In this document: positions 32,254 to 40,690 of the stretch, piece after piece
How the letters are laid out: each line of letters begins with the position of its first letter
How positions within the stretch are numbered: the stretch's first letter is position 1
Made by a program: the position numbers and the translations under genes
The notes under the pieces: generated by a model
What the model was told of the DNA's origin: nothing
The model's input: the letters and a program-made list of their open reading frames with translations, nothing else
Databases searched by the model: none
DNA from: Nocardioides sp. WS12
GTDB lineage: Bacteria; Actinomycetota; Actinomycetes; Propionibacteriales; Nocardioidaceae
DNA: 64,000 nt
Assembly (NCBI RefSeq): GCF_014108865.1
Contig: NZ_CP053928.1
Coordinates: 4,712,001 to 4,776,000, forward strand
Reading direction: 5' to 3'

Positions 32254-33599
32254 CGCCCTGCCCCCGACACCATCGGGTTCCCCGCGCCCCGGGCTGCTGT
32301 ACGGGCCGAACCGAGCGTGACCACGACGACCCCGGCGACGACGACGGGCAGCAGCCACAGGCCGCCGTTCGGCACCACGCCTTCGTCACGAGCGATGGCG
32401 AACGGGACCACCGTGGCGAGCGCGGCGACGCTGCCGAGCACGACACCGACGGCCGCGACAATCGCCGCTTCTGCGACCACCGACCCGCGCACCTGTCGCG
32501 TGGTCGCACCGAGCAGGTGCAGGCGGTGCAGTTCCGCACGACGGTGGGCGATGGTCGCCACGAACGCGTTGACCACCATGATCGCCGCGAACAGCGCGAT
32601 CATCCCGACCACCACGTTGTTGAGCAGGTTGATCGTGTCGCTGTCGGGCGTGCCCGCCGGCAGCGAGCGGGTGTCGATGTCGACGAGCATCAGGGTGCCG
32701 ACCGCAGCCGACGTCAGGACGATCACGGGCGCCAGGACACCGGCGAGCAGGTGCGCCCTCCGGGCGGTGTTGTACGACGCCAGGTGGCCGCTCGCACCGA
32801 ACGGAGCGACGAGCCGACCGATCGGGGTGGCGCACCACCGCAACAGGACGGGCGCCAGCACGGCGAGACCGACACCGACCAGGATCGAACTCGACCCGCT
32901 CGTCGACATCGCCGCGTACGGGTCGGCGTCGTGCGCGGTGACCGTGACGGTGATGACGGCCATCGCGATGCCGTAGCCGACCAGCAACAGCGCGATCGTC
33001 ACGCGCCACCACGCCATCCGGGACTGCTCCGCGGCGCTGCTCTGCACGAGGACGCCGGCCGGACCGCGGGTTGCCTTGCGGGCGGCGATCAGTGCCGCAG
33101 CGGCTGAGGCGAGCAGCACGAGTCCGGCCCCGGTGGCGACCGAAACCGGCCCGCCGTCGTACTCGGTCCGGGAGGTGAGGAGACCACCGGACTGCAGCAG
33201 GTCGAAGAGCAACCGGCCGCTGCCGAGGGCGACCGCAGCACCGGCAACGGCCGCCACTACGGCAACGACGCCGGTTTCGCGGACGATCAGCTTCCTGGCT
33301 TGGCGGGGCGTGGCGCCGATGGTGCGGATCAGGCCGATCTCGGCCGCCCGCTGGGTCGCGGTGATGCCGACGGTGGAGGCCACCGAGAAGAGCACGATGA
33401 TCGAGCCCCAGCCGCCAACGACGGCACCCATGATGACGAGGGTGTCGGCGTCGGTGCCTTCGGCGTTGAAGGCCGATTCGACGAGGGTGGCGAAGGATCC
33501 GATGAGGGCGGTCCCGAGCAGGACCGCGACGAAGGTCGCCGTGGCGGCGAGCGGACGGTGACGCAGGCTGCGCCAAGCAAGGCTGGTCGTGGCGTTCAT
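32250..33599 (-). CDS. FtsX-like ABC transporter permease
   Basis: 449 aa with FtsX/MacB fold membrane helices (about 20-45, 60-80, 105-135, 155-170, 200-220, 240-260, 285-305, 340-365, 385-410, 420-440). Shared with the ATPase below it is an AMP/drug or lipoprotein export or sensing role; the substrate is unknown. Overlaps both neighbours by 4 nt (ATGA), so stoichiometry is translationally coupled. Confidence 0.88.
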   Translation of the reverse strand: MNATTSLAWRSLRHRPLAATATFVAVLLGTALIGSFATLVESAFNAEGTDADTLVIMGAVVGGWGSIIVLFSVASTVGITATQRAAEIGLIRTIGATPRQARKLIVRETGVVAVVAAVAGAAVALGSGRLLFDLLQSGGLLTSRTEYDGGPVSVATGAGLVLLASAAAALIAARKATRGPAGVLVQSSAAEQSRMAWWRVTIALLLVGYGIAMAVITVTVTAHDADPYAAMSTSGSSSILVGVGLAVLAPVLLRWCATPIGRLVAPFGASGHLASYNTARRAHLLAGVLAPVIVLTSAAVGTLMLVDIDTRSLPAGTPDSDTINLLNNVVVGMIALFAAIMVVNAFVATIAHRRAELHRLHLLGATTRQVRGSVVAEAAIVAAVGVVLGSVAALATVVPFAIARDEGVVPNGGLWLLPVVVAGVVVVTLGSARTAARGAGNPMVSGAGR

Positions 33600-34366
33600 C
33601 GGGTCACCACCAGGTCGTCGAGGTGCGCCATCTGACCGGCAACCGCGTCGGCAGTGGGGTGGGTCATCCGCCCCGCAACCCGGCCGTCCACGAGGAAGAC
33701 CACCTCGTCGGCGTTCGACGCCGCGACGGGGTCGTGCGTCACCATCACCACGGTCTGGCTGGGCCCCTGAGGATCCGTGACGCTGCTACGCAACAGTTCG
33801 AGAATCTGGCGCGCGGTGGCCGAGTCGAGGGCACCGGTCGGTTCGTCGGCGAGGACGACGTCGGGCTGGCAGACCAGCGCACGGGCGATCGCGACGCGTT
33901 GCTGCTGTCCGCCAGAGAGGCTGCCGGGCAGGTGGTGGGAACGGTCCGTGAGGCCGACCCGATCGATCAGGTCGCGCACCCGCGCGCGGTCGGGGCGCTT
34001 GCCGGCGAGCCGGGCGGGAAGCCCGACGTTCTGGGTCACGGACAGGTAGGGCATCAGGTGAAAGGCCTGGAACACGAACCCGATCCGCTCCCGACGCAAC
34101 CGGGTGCGGCGCTCCTCGTCCCAGTCGGTGACGTCCTCGCCGCCGATGGCGACGCGTCCCGAGGTCGGTCGGTCGAGGCCGGCGGCGCAGGCGAGGAGCG
34201 TGGACTTGCCGGACCCGGACGGGCCCATCACTGCGGTGAAGGTGCCGCGCCGGAAGGCGAGGTCGATGCCGGCGAGGGCGGCGATGGCGGCATCGCCGGT
34301 CCCGTAGGTGCGGGTGAGTTCGTGCACGGCGAGGGCCGGTGCAGCGTCGTTGCGGGGGTGGGACAT
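33596..34366 (-). CDS. ABC transporter ATP-binding protein (MacB/LolD type)
   Basis: 256 aa. Walker A GPSGSGKST (about 48-56), signature LSGGQQQR (about 148-155), Walker B VVLADEPTGALD (about 170-181) and H-loop VTHDP (about 210). First gene of a four-gene operon: ATPase, permease, kinase, response regulator. CAGGAG precedes the ATG. Likely an antibiotic- or envelope-stress-responsive export module (inference from layout). Confidence 0.93.
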   Translation of the reverse strand: MSHPRNDAAPALAVHELTRTYGTGDAAIAALAGIDLAFRRGTFTAVMGPSGSGKSTLLACAAGLDRPTSGRVAIGGEDVTDWDEERRTRLRRERIGFVFQAFHLMPYLSVTQNVGLPARLAGKRPDRARVRDLIDRVGLTDRSHHLPGSLSGGQQQRVAIARALVCQPDVVLADEPTGALDSATARQILELLRSSVTDPQGPSQTVVMVTHDPVAASNADEVVFLVDGRVAGRMTHPTADAVAGQMAHLDDLVVTR

Positions 34367-34411
34367 GGGGGCTCCTGAGCTCGTCGGAATCGGTACTCAC
34401 GACGCTAGAAA

Positions 34412-34428
34412 GATCCGGAGTCCGGATC
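34412..34428. promoter_or_regulatory. Perfect 17-bp palindrome upstream of the ABC/two-component operon
   Basis: GATCCGGA-G-TCCGGATC, 46 bp before the ATPase start, next to a TAGCGT-like -10 on the minus strand. Placed to serve as the binding site of the operon's own NarL-type regulator. Confidence 0.65.
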
Positions 34429-34448
34429 GATGGGCCTGAACCGCCAAG

Positions 34449-34473
34449 CAGGGGTGGGGTTTCCCCTACCCCT
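34449..34473. terminator. Strong GC hairpin in 34367-34536 gap
   Basis: CAGGGGTGGGG-TTT-CCCCTACCCCTG forms an 11-bp stem with one bulged base. It lies between the divergent ABC operon and the 339-aa gene, so it is not needed to end either; it may insulate the two promoters. The rest of this 170-bp gap holds the 17-bp palindrome and the two promoters. Confidence 0.5.
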
Positions 34474-34536
34474 GTCGCCACCACTGCCACGCGGGGGCGA
34501 TTGTCGGCACGGCCCCGAGGCACGAGACAATCGGTC

Positions 34537-35556
34537 ATGCCTACTGCGAGCACCGCCGACCGTTTGCTCGACGCCCAGGTCGCCTGGCTCCTGACCCGGA
34601 TCACCGGTGCGGGCCTGGCCGATGTCGTCGCCGAGGACATCGACGACCTGCTCGACGCCGGGTCGCGCCTGTCGGTGACCGACCTGGTCGACCCCGCGCC
34701 CGTCAAGGAACTGATCCGGCTCGTGCTGCAGCGGGTGCCCGCGAGCGCCGCCGCCAGCACCGTGGTCGGCATCGCCGCAGACGTCGCCTACGACGGCCCG
34801 AAGACGCCGTTCGCCGTGGCGGACGTGCTCAATCGCGACCACGTCGACGCCCTGCTCTCGGAGCTGCTTGCCCGCCCCGACCTCGCGGCGAAGTTCCTCG
34901 ACAAGGTCGCCGAGAGCCCGCTCGCCGCGTCCGTGGCCGCCCGCTTCGTGACCAGGATCGTGGGCGACGTACTCGCCACGAACCGCGCCGTCGCCGAGAA
35001 GATCCCCGGCGTCGGCTCCCTGGTCTCGCTCGGCAGCAGCGTCGCGCGCGGCGTCGCCGGCGCGGCCGACAAGCAGTTCGAGGCGCTCCTCGGCGACACC
35101 GCCGGCAAGGGTGCGACGTTCGCGATGCGCCGCCTCAACAAGCTCCTCGTCGAGACACTCTCCGACCCGGCGGCCCGCGAGGCCGCCCTCCAGGTCTTCG
35201 ACCTGTACGCCGACCACCCGCTCACCAACCTGCACGAGGTGGGCGAGCGTGAGGACATCCACCGTGTCGCCGGACTGCTGCAGGACATCGCGATCGCGGG
35301 CGCTGCCTCGGAGCCGGTCCTCGCGCTGGCCGATGCACTCGTTGACGGCTTCTTCGCCGTGTACGGCGACCACCCGATGTCGACGCTCGTCGACGACCTG
35401 GGCCTCACCCGTGACGAACTGGTCGGCCAGGCCACGGCCCTGCTGCCCGGTCTGCTGGCGAAGGCGGTCGAGTCCGGCGAGGCCGAGCGGCTGATCCGTG
35501 CGCGGCTCGCGCCGTTCTACGCCTCGCCCGAGGTCGCGGAGATCCTCGGCTCCTGA
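34537..35556 (+). CDS. Hypothetical helical protein
   Basis: 339 aa, almost entirely predicted helical, with repeated LxxLL-like segments and many Asp/Ala/Leu; no signal peptide, membrane helix or catalytic motif that I recognise. GACAAT lies 5 nt upstream of the ATG, fitting a leaderless promoter. It converges with the SDR gene, 10 nt apart, and is not obviously tied to the neighbouring operons. Confidence 0.75.
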   Translation: MPTASTADRLLDAQVAWLLTRITGAGLADVVAEDIDDLLDAGSRLSVTDLVDPAPVKELIRLVLQRVPASAAASTVVGIAADVAYDGPKTPFAVADVLNRDHVDALLSELLARPDLAAKFLDKVAESPLAASVAARFVTRIVGDVLATNRAVAEKIPGVGSLVSLGSSVARGVAGAADKQFEALLGDTAGKGATFAMRRLNKLLVETLSDPAAREAALQVFDLYADHPLTNLHEVGEREDIHRVAGLLQDIAIAGAASEPVLALADALVDGFFAVYGDHPMSTLVDDLGLTRDELVGQATALLPGLLAKAVESGEAERLIRARLAPFYASPEVAEILGS

Positions 35557-35566
35557 ACGGCCCGCG

Positions 35567-36565
35567 TCAGCGCGGGTCGAGCGCTGTGGCCTCGCGCACC
35601 CATTCCCAGATCGTCGCCACGTCGGCCGGTGTCGCCACCGTCGCTGATCGGTAGCTGGTCGGGCGGACCTCGCGGTCATGCCAGAACTGCCCACCCGTCG
35701 GCGCGGGTTCCGTGGCGGCGAGCCAGGTGATCGTGTCGGCCCCAGCGGCCGGGGCACGCAGGACGACGCGGGTGACCAGACGGAACGCCGGCAGCGCGCT
35801 GGCGACGCCCGGGGTGTCCGCCCAGCCCGGATGCATGGCATGGACGGCCGTGCCGTGGGCCCTCCAGCGCTCGGTGAGCAGCGGGACGAGCTCCACCTGC
35901 ATCCGCTTCGAGCGCGCATAGGCCACCGCACCGCGGTATTCGCCCTGAGTGAAGTCGGGGTCGCCGACCGGCAGGGCCTGGGTGTACATGCCGCCCGAGG
36001 CGACCAGGACAACCCGCGCACCGCCCGCGGCCCGGCCCAGGGCCGGCAGAAGCAGGTCGGTCATCAGCACCGGGCCGAGGACGTGGGTGGCGACCGTCAA
36101 CTCGTGGCCCTGGGCCGAGGTGGTGCGCTCGGCGGGCAACACACCGGCGTTGTGGACCACGACGTCCAGGGCACTGCCGTCGCGTTCCAGTCGCTCACCG
36201 AACCCGACGGCGAAGCGACGGACGGAGTCGAGGTCGGACACATCGCACTCCTCGACCTCGAGCAACGCCTCGATCCCCTCCTCGCGCAGGGTCGCCGTGA
36301 TGCGCTCGACCGCCTCACGGGCGCGACCTTGCGAGCGCACGACGAGGTGCACGATGGCGCCGAGCCGAGCCAGGTCGAGCGCCGTCGCCTCACCGAGACC
36401 TCCGCCCGCACCGGTCACGACGGCGCGCTTGCCGGCCAGGGAACCGGGAGCGGGATCTCCGACCCAATGGCGGCGACGCAGCCGGTGGCCGATGGCGGAG
36501 TAGCCGGGCACGACGAGCCGGTCGAGCAGGCGGTCCAGGCCGGTGTCGGAGCCCTTCCCCGTCAT
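35567..36565 (-). CDS. Short-chain dehydrogenase/reductase (DHRS12-like)
   Basis: 332 aa, Rossmann fold. NAD(P)-binding TGAGGGLGEA (residues about 51-60), NNAG-equivalent VVHNAGVLP (about 136-144) and the active-site ASGGMYTQ...YARSK (Tyr/Lys about 205-210). An N-terminal extension of about 45 residues precedes the core. Last gene of the five-gene operon under the divergent MerR/DICT promoter; its ATG overlaps the CPBP stop (ATGA). Confidence 0.88.
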   Translation of the reverse strand: MTGKGSDTGLDRLLDRLVVPGYSAIGHRLRRRHWVGDPAPGSLAGKRAVVTGAGGGLGEATALDLARLGAIVHLVVRSQGRAREAVERITATLREEGIEALLEVEECDVSDLDSVRRFAVGFGERLERDGSALDVVVHNAGVLPAERTTSAQGHELTVATHVLGPVLMTDLLLPALGRAAGGARVVLVASGGMYTQALPVGDPDFTQGEYRGAVAYARSKRMQVELVPLLTERWRAHGTAVHAMHPGWADTPGVASALPAFRLVTRVVLRAPAAGADTITWLAATEPAPTGGQFWHDREVRPTSYRSATVATPADVATIWEWVREATALDPR

Positions 36566-37314
36566 CGGGCAGACCTCGCGTCGGGCAGGCTCGAGCGGCG
36601 GAAGAGCGGCGGCAGGTAGCGCACCATCAACGTCGACCAGGTGAGGTGCGTGATGGTGGGGGCCTGGACGCCGCCGGAGGCGCGGCGCTGCAGGCCGAAC
36701 AGCGTGCCCATGACGGTTGCCGCAAGCACCAGCGCGGGGTTGCGGGTCGTCGTGGTCGCCACGGTGTACACCGCCGTCGACGCGAGGGCCGGGCGACGAT
36801 CGCCGAGCGCTGCATAAAGGGCCCCGCGGAAGAAGATCTCCTCGCCCAGGCCGTTGGCCAGTGTGGTGAGGAGAACCAGACGGTCGTCCCCCTCGTCGGC
36901 GAAGAGCAGCACCCGCGCGATCGCCGCGTCCAGCGGCGGGATCCGGCGCGCGACGAGGGCCGCGGCATAGAAGAAGGCAAAGGCACCGACCCCCGTGGCG
37001 ACCGGGGTGAGGACGGGCCGGCGCAGCGTCGAGTCCCGGGTCTGGATCCAGCCCAGGTGGAGCGGCCCCGAGGCCAGGCCACCGACCGTCCAGATGCCTG
37101 CCACCGCCGCGGTGGAGAGGTAGAACTCCCTCGAGCCGGGACGAGTCGAGAGCGACGCACCGAGGAGCCCGGCACCGACCAGGGAGGTCCCGCCGACCAC
37201 TTTGCGCCGCCGCTGCACGACCTCGCTCGACTCACGGCCCGCTGCGGCCACCACGTGCGTGAGCGGCATCGGCAGGCGGGACTCGAGCTGCCTGCGCAGC
37301 CATCGCCGACTCAT
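36562..37314 (-). CDS. CPBP-family intramembrane metalloprotease
   Basis: 250 aa, about six membrane helices. Abortive-infection/CAAX-like motif 1 GLGEEIFFRGALYA (Glu-Glu and Arg, about residues 153-166) and motif 2 HLTWSTLMVR (His, about 222) are intact, so it could be an active protease acting inside the membrane or a prenylated-substrate enzyme. Coupled by ATGA overlaps to both neighbours in an operon of redox enzymes. Confidence 0.87.
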   Translation of the reverse strand: MSRRWLRRQLESRLPMPLTHVVAAAGRESSEVVQRRRKVVGGTSLVGAGLLGASLSTRPGSREFYLSTAAVAGIWTVGGLASGPLHLGWIQTRDSTLRRPVLTPVATGVGAFAFFYAAALVARRIPPLDAAIARVLLFADEGDDRLVLLTTLANGLGEEIFFRGALYAALGDRRPALASTAVYTVATTTTRNPALVLAATVMGTLFGLQRRASGGVQAPTITHLTWSTLMVRYLPPLFRRSSLPDARSAR

Positions 37315-38213
37315 CGTGTTGCGGCCCGCTCCGCAAGCGCGAACCGGACAGCGTCGTCGTACCCCATGGGCTCGAACGGTACGACGTCGCGGACGGAACG
37401 GTCGCGGACGACGACCTCGTTGACCATGGAGTCGATCAGGTTGCGTCCCGCACGAGTGTCGACGTCGGTGACGAAGGACAGCCAGCGCGAGGACAGCCCG
37501 GGCGTGAGAAGCGGGACCGGCAGGATCGGCAGTCGACGGCCCTCGACCGCGGCGACGCGCTGGAGCATCTCGAGGTACTCGAGGACATCGGGTCCACCGA
37601 TCTCGAAGACCTTGCCGCGAGCGTCGCGGTTGTCCAGCACTCCCACGAGGTAGCGCACCACGTCACCGACCGCGATCGGCTGCGTGCGGGTCCGCACCCA
37701 GCGGGGCGTGATCATCGCAGGCAGGTGCTCCACGAGCTGGCGGGTGATCTCCCAGGAGATGCCGCCGTGGCCGACGATGATCCCGGCACGCAGCACCGTC
37801 ACGGGCACACCGGCATCGGCGAGCAGGCCCTCGACCTCGCGTCGGCTGCGCAGGTGCGCGGACAGGGCGTCCTGGTCGTCGCCGAGACCACCGAGGTAGA
37901 TGATCTGGTCCACGCCCGCGCCGGCCGCCGCCTTCCCGAAGGCGGTGGCGGCATCGGCGTCACGGGACTCGAAATCGGCCGAGTCGAGCGAGTGCACCAG
38001 GTAGTAGGCGGCCGAGCAGTCGCGCAGTGCCTCGGCGAGGGAGCCTGGGTCGCCGACGTCACCGCGGACGGCCGTGCCGGGCCCCTCATGGCGATCGGGC
38101 TTGCGGGTCATCACCCGGACGTCGTACCCGGCCTCGACCAGCGTCGCCACCAGACGCCGCCCGACGAAACCGGTTCCGCCGGCCACCAGGACAGGTCCCC
38201 TGCCGTTCGTCAT
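37311..38213 (-). CDS. NAD(P)-binding epimerase-like protein
   Basis: 300 aa, extended-SDR-like NAD(P)H-binding protein. Gly motif VAGGTGFVGRRL (residues 10-21), then VRGDVGDP (about 49), YYLVHSLD (about 70) and YLGGLG (about 105). This is the family of atypical NmrA/DUF2867-type oxidoreductases; catalytic Tyr-Lys is not evident, so it could be a redox sensor or non-classical reductase. ATGA-coupled to both neighbours. Confidence 0.85.
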   Translation of the reverse strand: MTNGRGPVLVAGGTGFVGRRLVATLVEAGYDVRVMTRKPDRHEGPGTAVRGDVGDPGSLAEALRDCSAAYYLVHSLDSADFESRDADAATAFGKAAAGAGVDQIIYLGGLGDDQDALSAHLRSRREVEGLLADAGVPVTVLRAGIIVGHGGISWEITRQLVEHLPAMITPRWVRTRTQPIAVGDVVRYLVGVLDNRDARGKVFEIGGPDVLEYLEMLQRVAAVEGRRLPILPVPLLTPGLSSRWLSFVTDVDTRAGRNLIDSMVNEVVVRDRSVRDVVPFEPMGYDDAVRFALAERAATR

Positions 38214-39475
38214 CGGGTTCTCCCGGCCGTCGCGCTGCGCAGGGCTGTCGCCACCAGGTTTGCAGTACGACGGCCGGACACGAGCGCCCCCTGGATCGAG
38301 CTGGTGTCGCGGTGGTCCCCGGCGACCCAGAGCCGATCCGGGATCACCTCCACGGGCTTGCGGAGCGGGTGCGGCGCGGTCATTGCGGGCAGCGCATGCG
38401 GGACGTCTCGGGTGGCGACGAGCTCCCAGTCGCCGCCCGGGGCCTGGTGCAGCTCGCGTGCCGCGGCCTGGGCGGCAGCGGCGTCGAGGACCGGACGGCC
38501 GGTGGCGTGCAGGACTGAGGTCGCGACGAGAGCGCGGCCGTCGGTCGAGTACTCGGGCGCGGAGGCGGTGAGGACGACGGAGTTGACGACACCCGAACCG
38601 TCGGCGTCGAGGGTGAGGAGCGGGTCGATGTCGGCCCAGGGCGCAGCGGCGAAGTAGTACGTCGTCACGGCCCGCGCCGCCGGCGGTGCACCGAGCTCGG
38701 GGAGCAACTCGTGCGCAGTCCAGGGGTCAGCGGCCACCACGACGCCCCGCGCCTCGAGAACCGGGCCGTCCGCCAGCGCGACGCCTCCCTCGACAACGCT
38801 GGCCACCGGGGTGCCCAACCGGACGGTGCCGGCGGGCAGTTGGCGGGCGAGCTCCTCGGGCAGGGCCTGCATTCCGGCCGCAGGCACCGCGGAGTTGCCG
38901 TGCACGAACATGCGCATCATCAGGTCGGTGAAGACCCGCGAGGTCGTGATCTCGGCCTCGAGGACCACGCCGGCGAAGAAGGCCGTGAGTACGTCATCGA
39001 CGACGTCGTCCGGCAACTGCGCCCACGCGGCCCGGGCCTCGACGTCGGCCCTGCCCTTGATCGTCGACGGGCGGGCCGCAACACTGCTCGCCACGTAGCG
39101 GGCGAGGGCGACCTTCGAACGCAGACCGACGACCGACGTCGTGAGGTCGCCGAGAGCCGCACCGGGCGATGCCAGCGGGTGGCGGATGTCGTGCAACGCG
39201 CCCTGGCGCCGGATCCGGACCCCGCGAGGCAACCGGCGCAGGGCGAGTCGATCCACGTCCACGCCTGTCTGCAGTGCGGGGTAGGCCGTGTTGAGCACCT
39301 GGAAGCCCCGGTCGATGGTGAACCCGTCCACGACATCGGTGCGGATCCGTCCGCCGACCGCCTCCGCGGCCTCGAGTACGACGACCGGGACCTGCTCCGC
39401 ATGCAGGCGCGCCGCGCAGGCCAGGCCGGCGAGTCCGGCGCCGATGATCACGACAGGAAGGTCGGTGGTCAGCAT
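38210..39475 (-). CDS. FAD-dependent oxidoreductase (amine oxidase / phytoene desaturase-like)
   Basis: 421 aa. FAD-binding VVIIGAGLAGLACAARL (residues 8-24) followed by a conserved EAAEAVGGRIRT (35-46); C-terminal FAD signature VAGDHRDTSSIQGALVSGR (about 387-405). The pattern is that of the NAD(P)/FAD-dependent amine oxidase group that includes carotenoid desaturases and protoporphyrinogen oxidase; no substrate can be fixed. The start codon overlaps the mini-sigma stop by a few bases. Confidence 0.9.
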   Translation of the reverse strand: MLTTDLPVVIIGAGLAGLACAARLHAEQVPVVVLEAAEAVGGRIRTDVVDGFTIDRGFQVLNTAYPALQTGVDVDRLALRRLPRGVRIRRQGALHDIRHPLASPGAALGDLTTSVVGLRSKVALARYVASSVAARPSTIKGRADVEARAAWAQLPDDVVDDVLTAFFAGVVLEAEITTSRVFTDLMMRMFVHGNSAVPAAGMQALPEELARQLPAGTVRLGTPVASVVEGGVALADGPVLEARGVVVAADPWTAHELLPELGAPPAARAVTTYYFAAAPWADIDPLLTLDADGSGVVNSVVLTASAPEYSTDGRALVATSVLHATGRPVLDAAAAQAAARELHQAPGGDWELVATRDVPHALPAMTAPHPLRKPVEVIPDRLWVAGDHRDTSSIQGALVSGRRTANLVATALRSATAGRTR

Positions 39476-39771
39476 GCGTGCTCCGTGATGGTGGTGGGCG
39501 GGTGCTGGAAGCGGTGGTGGTGGCCAGCGGCGATCAACCAGGCAAGGGGTGAGAGACCGGACGCAGGGTGCTGGTCCGCCGTACGCCAGGCCTCGAGGTA
39601 GATGAGCCGCGTGAAGTCCGTGGCCGCATCACGATCCCCGCGGCGACAGGCGAGCGCGTAGCGAAAGGTGATCGGGCTGGTGTGGTCGTAGAACGCCACG
39701 AAGGCGGCGACGTCGCCCGCAGCAGCGCGAGCGAGGAGGCCGGCGAGGTCGCCCTGCTGGTCGCTGTTCAC
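39469..39771 (-). CDS. Region-2-only sigma-factor-like protein
   Basis: 100 aa. It aligns by eye to ECF sigma region 2 (AFVAFYDHTSPITFRYAL, about residues 21-38; ATDFTRLIYLEAW, about 46-58; SPLAWLIAAGHHHRF, about 69-83) but stops without region 4, which would be needed to read a -35 box. It begins an operon with ATG/TGA overlap to the next gene and has an AT-rich promoter, so it looks maintained rather than decayed. Function unknown: a partial sigma, a regulator-binding stub or a core-binding modulator. GTG 39771 chosen. Confidence 0.75.
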   Translation of the reverse strand: MNSDQQGDLAGLLARAAAGDVAAFVAFYDHTSPITFRYALACRRGDRDAATDFTRLIYLEAWRTADQHPASGLSPLAWLIAAGHHHRFQHPPTTITEHAC

Positions 39772-39790
39772 GAATATAGTTAAACACAAA

Positions 39791-39814
39791 CCTAAACAAT
39801 CTGCTTAGATTAGG
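39791..39814. promoter_or_regulatory. Nested inverted repeat, likely MerR operator
   Basis: Outer CCTAA (39791-39795) / TTAGG (39810-39814) and inner AATCT-GCTT-AGATT (39798-39811) lie in the 45-bp divergent gap, covering the MerR -10 (TAGATT, 39806-39811) and upstream of the operon promoter. The spacing suits a MerR-type dimer that twists its promoter DNA. Confidence 0.6.
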
Positions 39815-39816
39815 CT

Positions 39817-40689
39817 GTGAGCATGGATCAGAGCGACGCGATCGCACCGGCAGGGGCACACCTCGACCTCACCATCGGCGACCTCGCGCAGCGCACCGGT
39901 CTGACGCAGGCCGTCATCCGCACGTGGGAGGTGCGCCACGGATTCCCCGTGCCGCGGCGTCTCGACAGTGGCCACCGCCGCTACTCAGCGGCCGACGTCG
40001 CCGCGATCCAGCAGATCCTGCGCCGCAAGGATGCCGGCGTGCGGCTCGACGCGGCCATCAACGAGACCGTCAGCCACCAGGCGCCGACCAGTCCCTCGAT
40101 CTTCGCCGAGCTCCGTCGACGCCACCCGACGCTCGTCGCCCAGCGCCTGCGCAAGACGACCCTGCTCGGCCTGTCCCACGCGATCGAGGACGAGTGCTGC
40201 GCGACCGCGGACCGGCCGGTCCTGTTCGGCGCCTTCCAGCGCGCGGAGTTCTACGATCCCTCTGCTGCCCGCTGGTCCGAACTGGCCCGGGTGGCTCGTT
40301 CCGCAATGGTCTTCCTCGATGCACCCCGGCCGACATCGGCGACGACGCCCGTCCAGATCCACCTCGCCGATGACGCTCCGCTACGACGCGAGTGGGCGGT
40401 CGTGTGCGACGCCCAGGACAGCACCGCCTGCCTCTCGGCCTGGGAACTGCCGGGCCAGTCCGGGGTCCCCGACCGGGACCGTGTCTTCGAGGCCGTCTGG
40501 ACGGTCGACCCCCACGCCGTGCGCGCCGCCGCCCGCGTGGCCGCCCAGGTTGCGGCCGACACCGGCAACGCGGCCGCCCACCGGCTCACGCTGGAACTGG
40601 CGGACCCGCCCGTGCGGCGCTCCAGCGAGGCGCAGGCAGCCACCGCGCTCTTCAACCGCGCGATCGCGTACGTCGACCGCCTCCGCTAG
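39817..40689 (+). CDS. MerR-family regulator with DICT-like sensory domain
   Basis: 290 aa. N-terminal MerR HTH (residues 15-80: LTIGDLAQRTGLTQAVIRTWEVRHGFP and the HRRYSAADV wing), then a roughly 190-residue domain (PSIFAELRRRHPTL ... VVCDAQDSTACLSAWELPG) that matches my recollection of DICT domains, proposed light/redox sensors. No cobalamin-binding His motif is seen, unlike LitR/CarH. Divergent from the mini-sigma/oxidoreductase operon across a palindromic operator, so it probably controls it. GTG 39817 fits leaderless initiation. Confidence 0.78.
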   Translation: MSMDQSDAIAPAGAHLDLTIGDLAQRTGLTQAVIRTWEVRHGFPVPRRLDSGHRRYSAADVAAIQQILRRKDAGVRLDAAINETVSHQAPTSPSIFAELRRRHPTLVAQRLRKTTLLGLSHAIEDECCATADRPVLFGAFQRAEFYDPSAARWSELARVARSAMVFLDAPRPTSATTPVQIHLADDAPLRREWAVVCDAQDSTACLSAWELPGQSGVPDRDRVFEAVWTVDPHAVRAAARVAAQVAADTGNAAAHRLTLELADPPVRRSSEAQAATALFNRAIAYVDRLR

Positions 40690-40690
40690 A

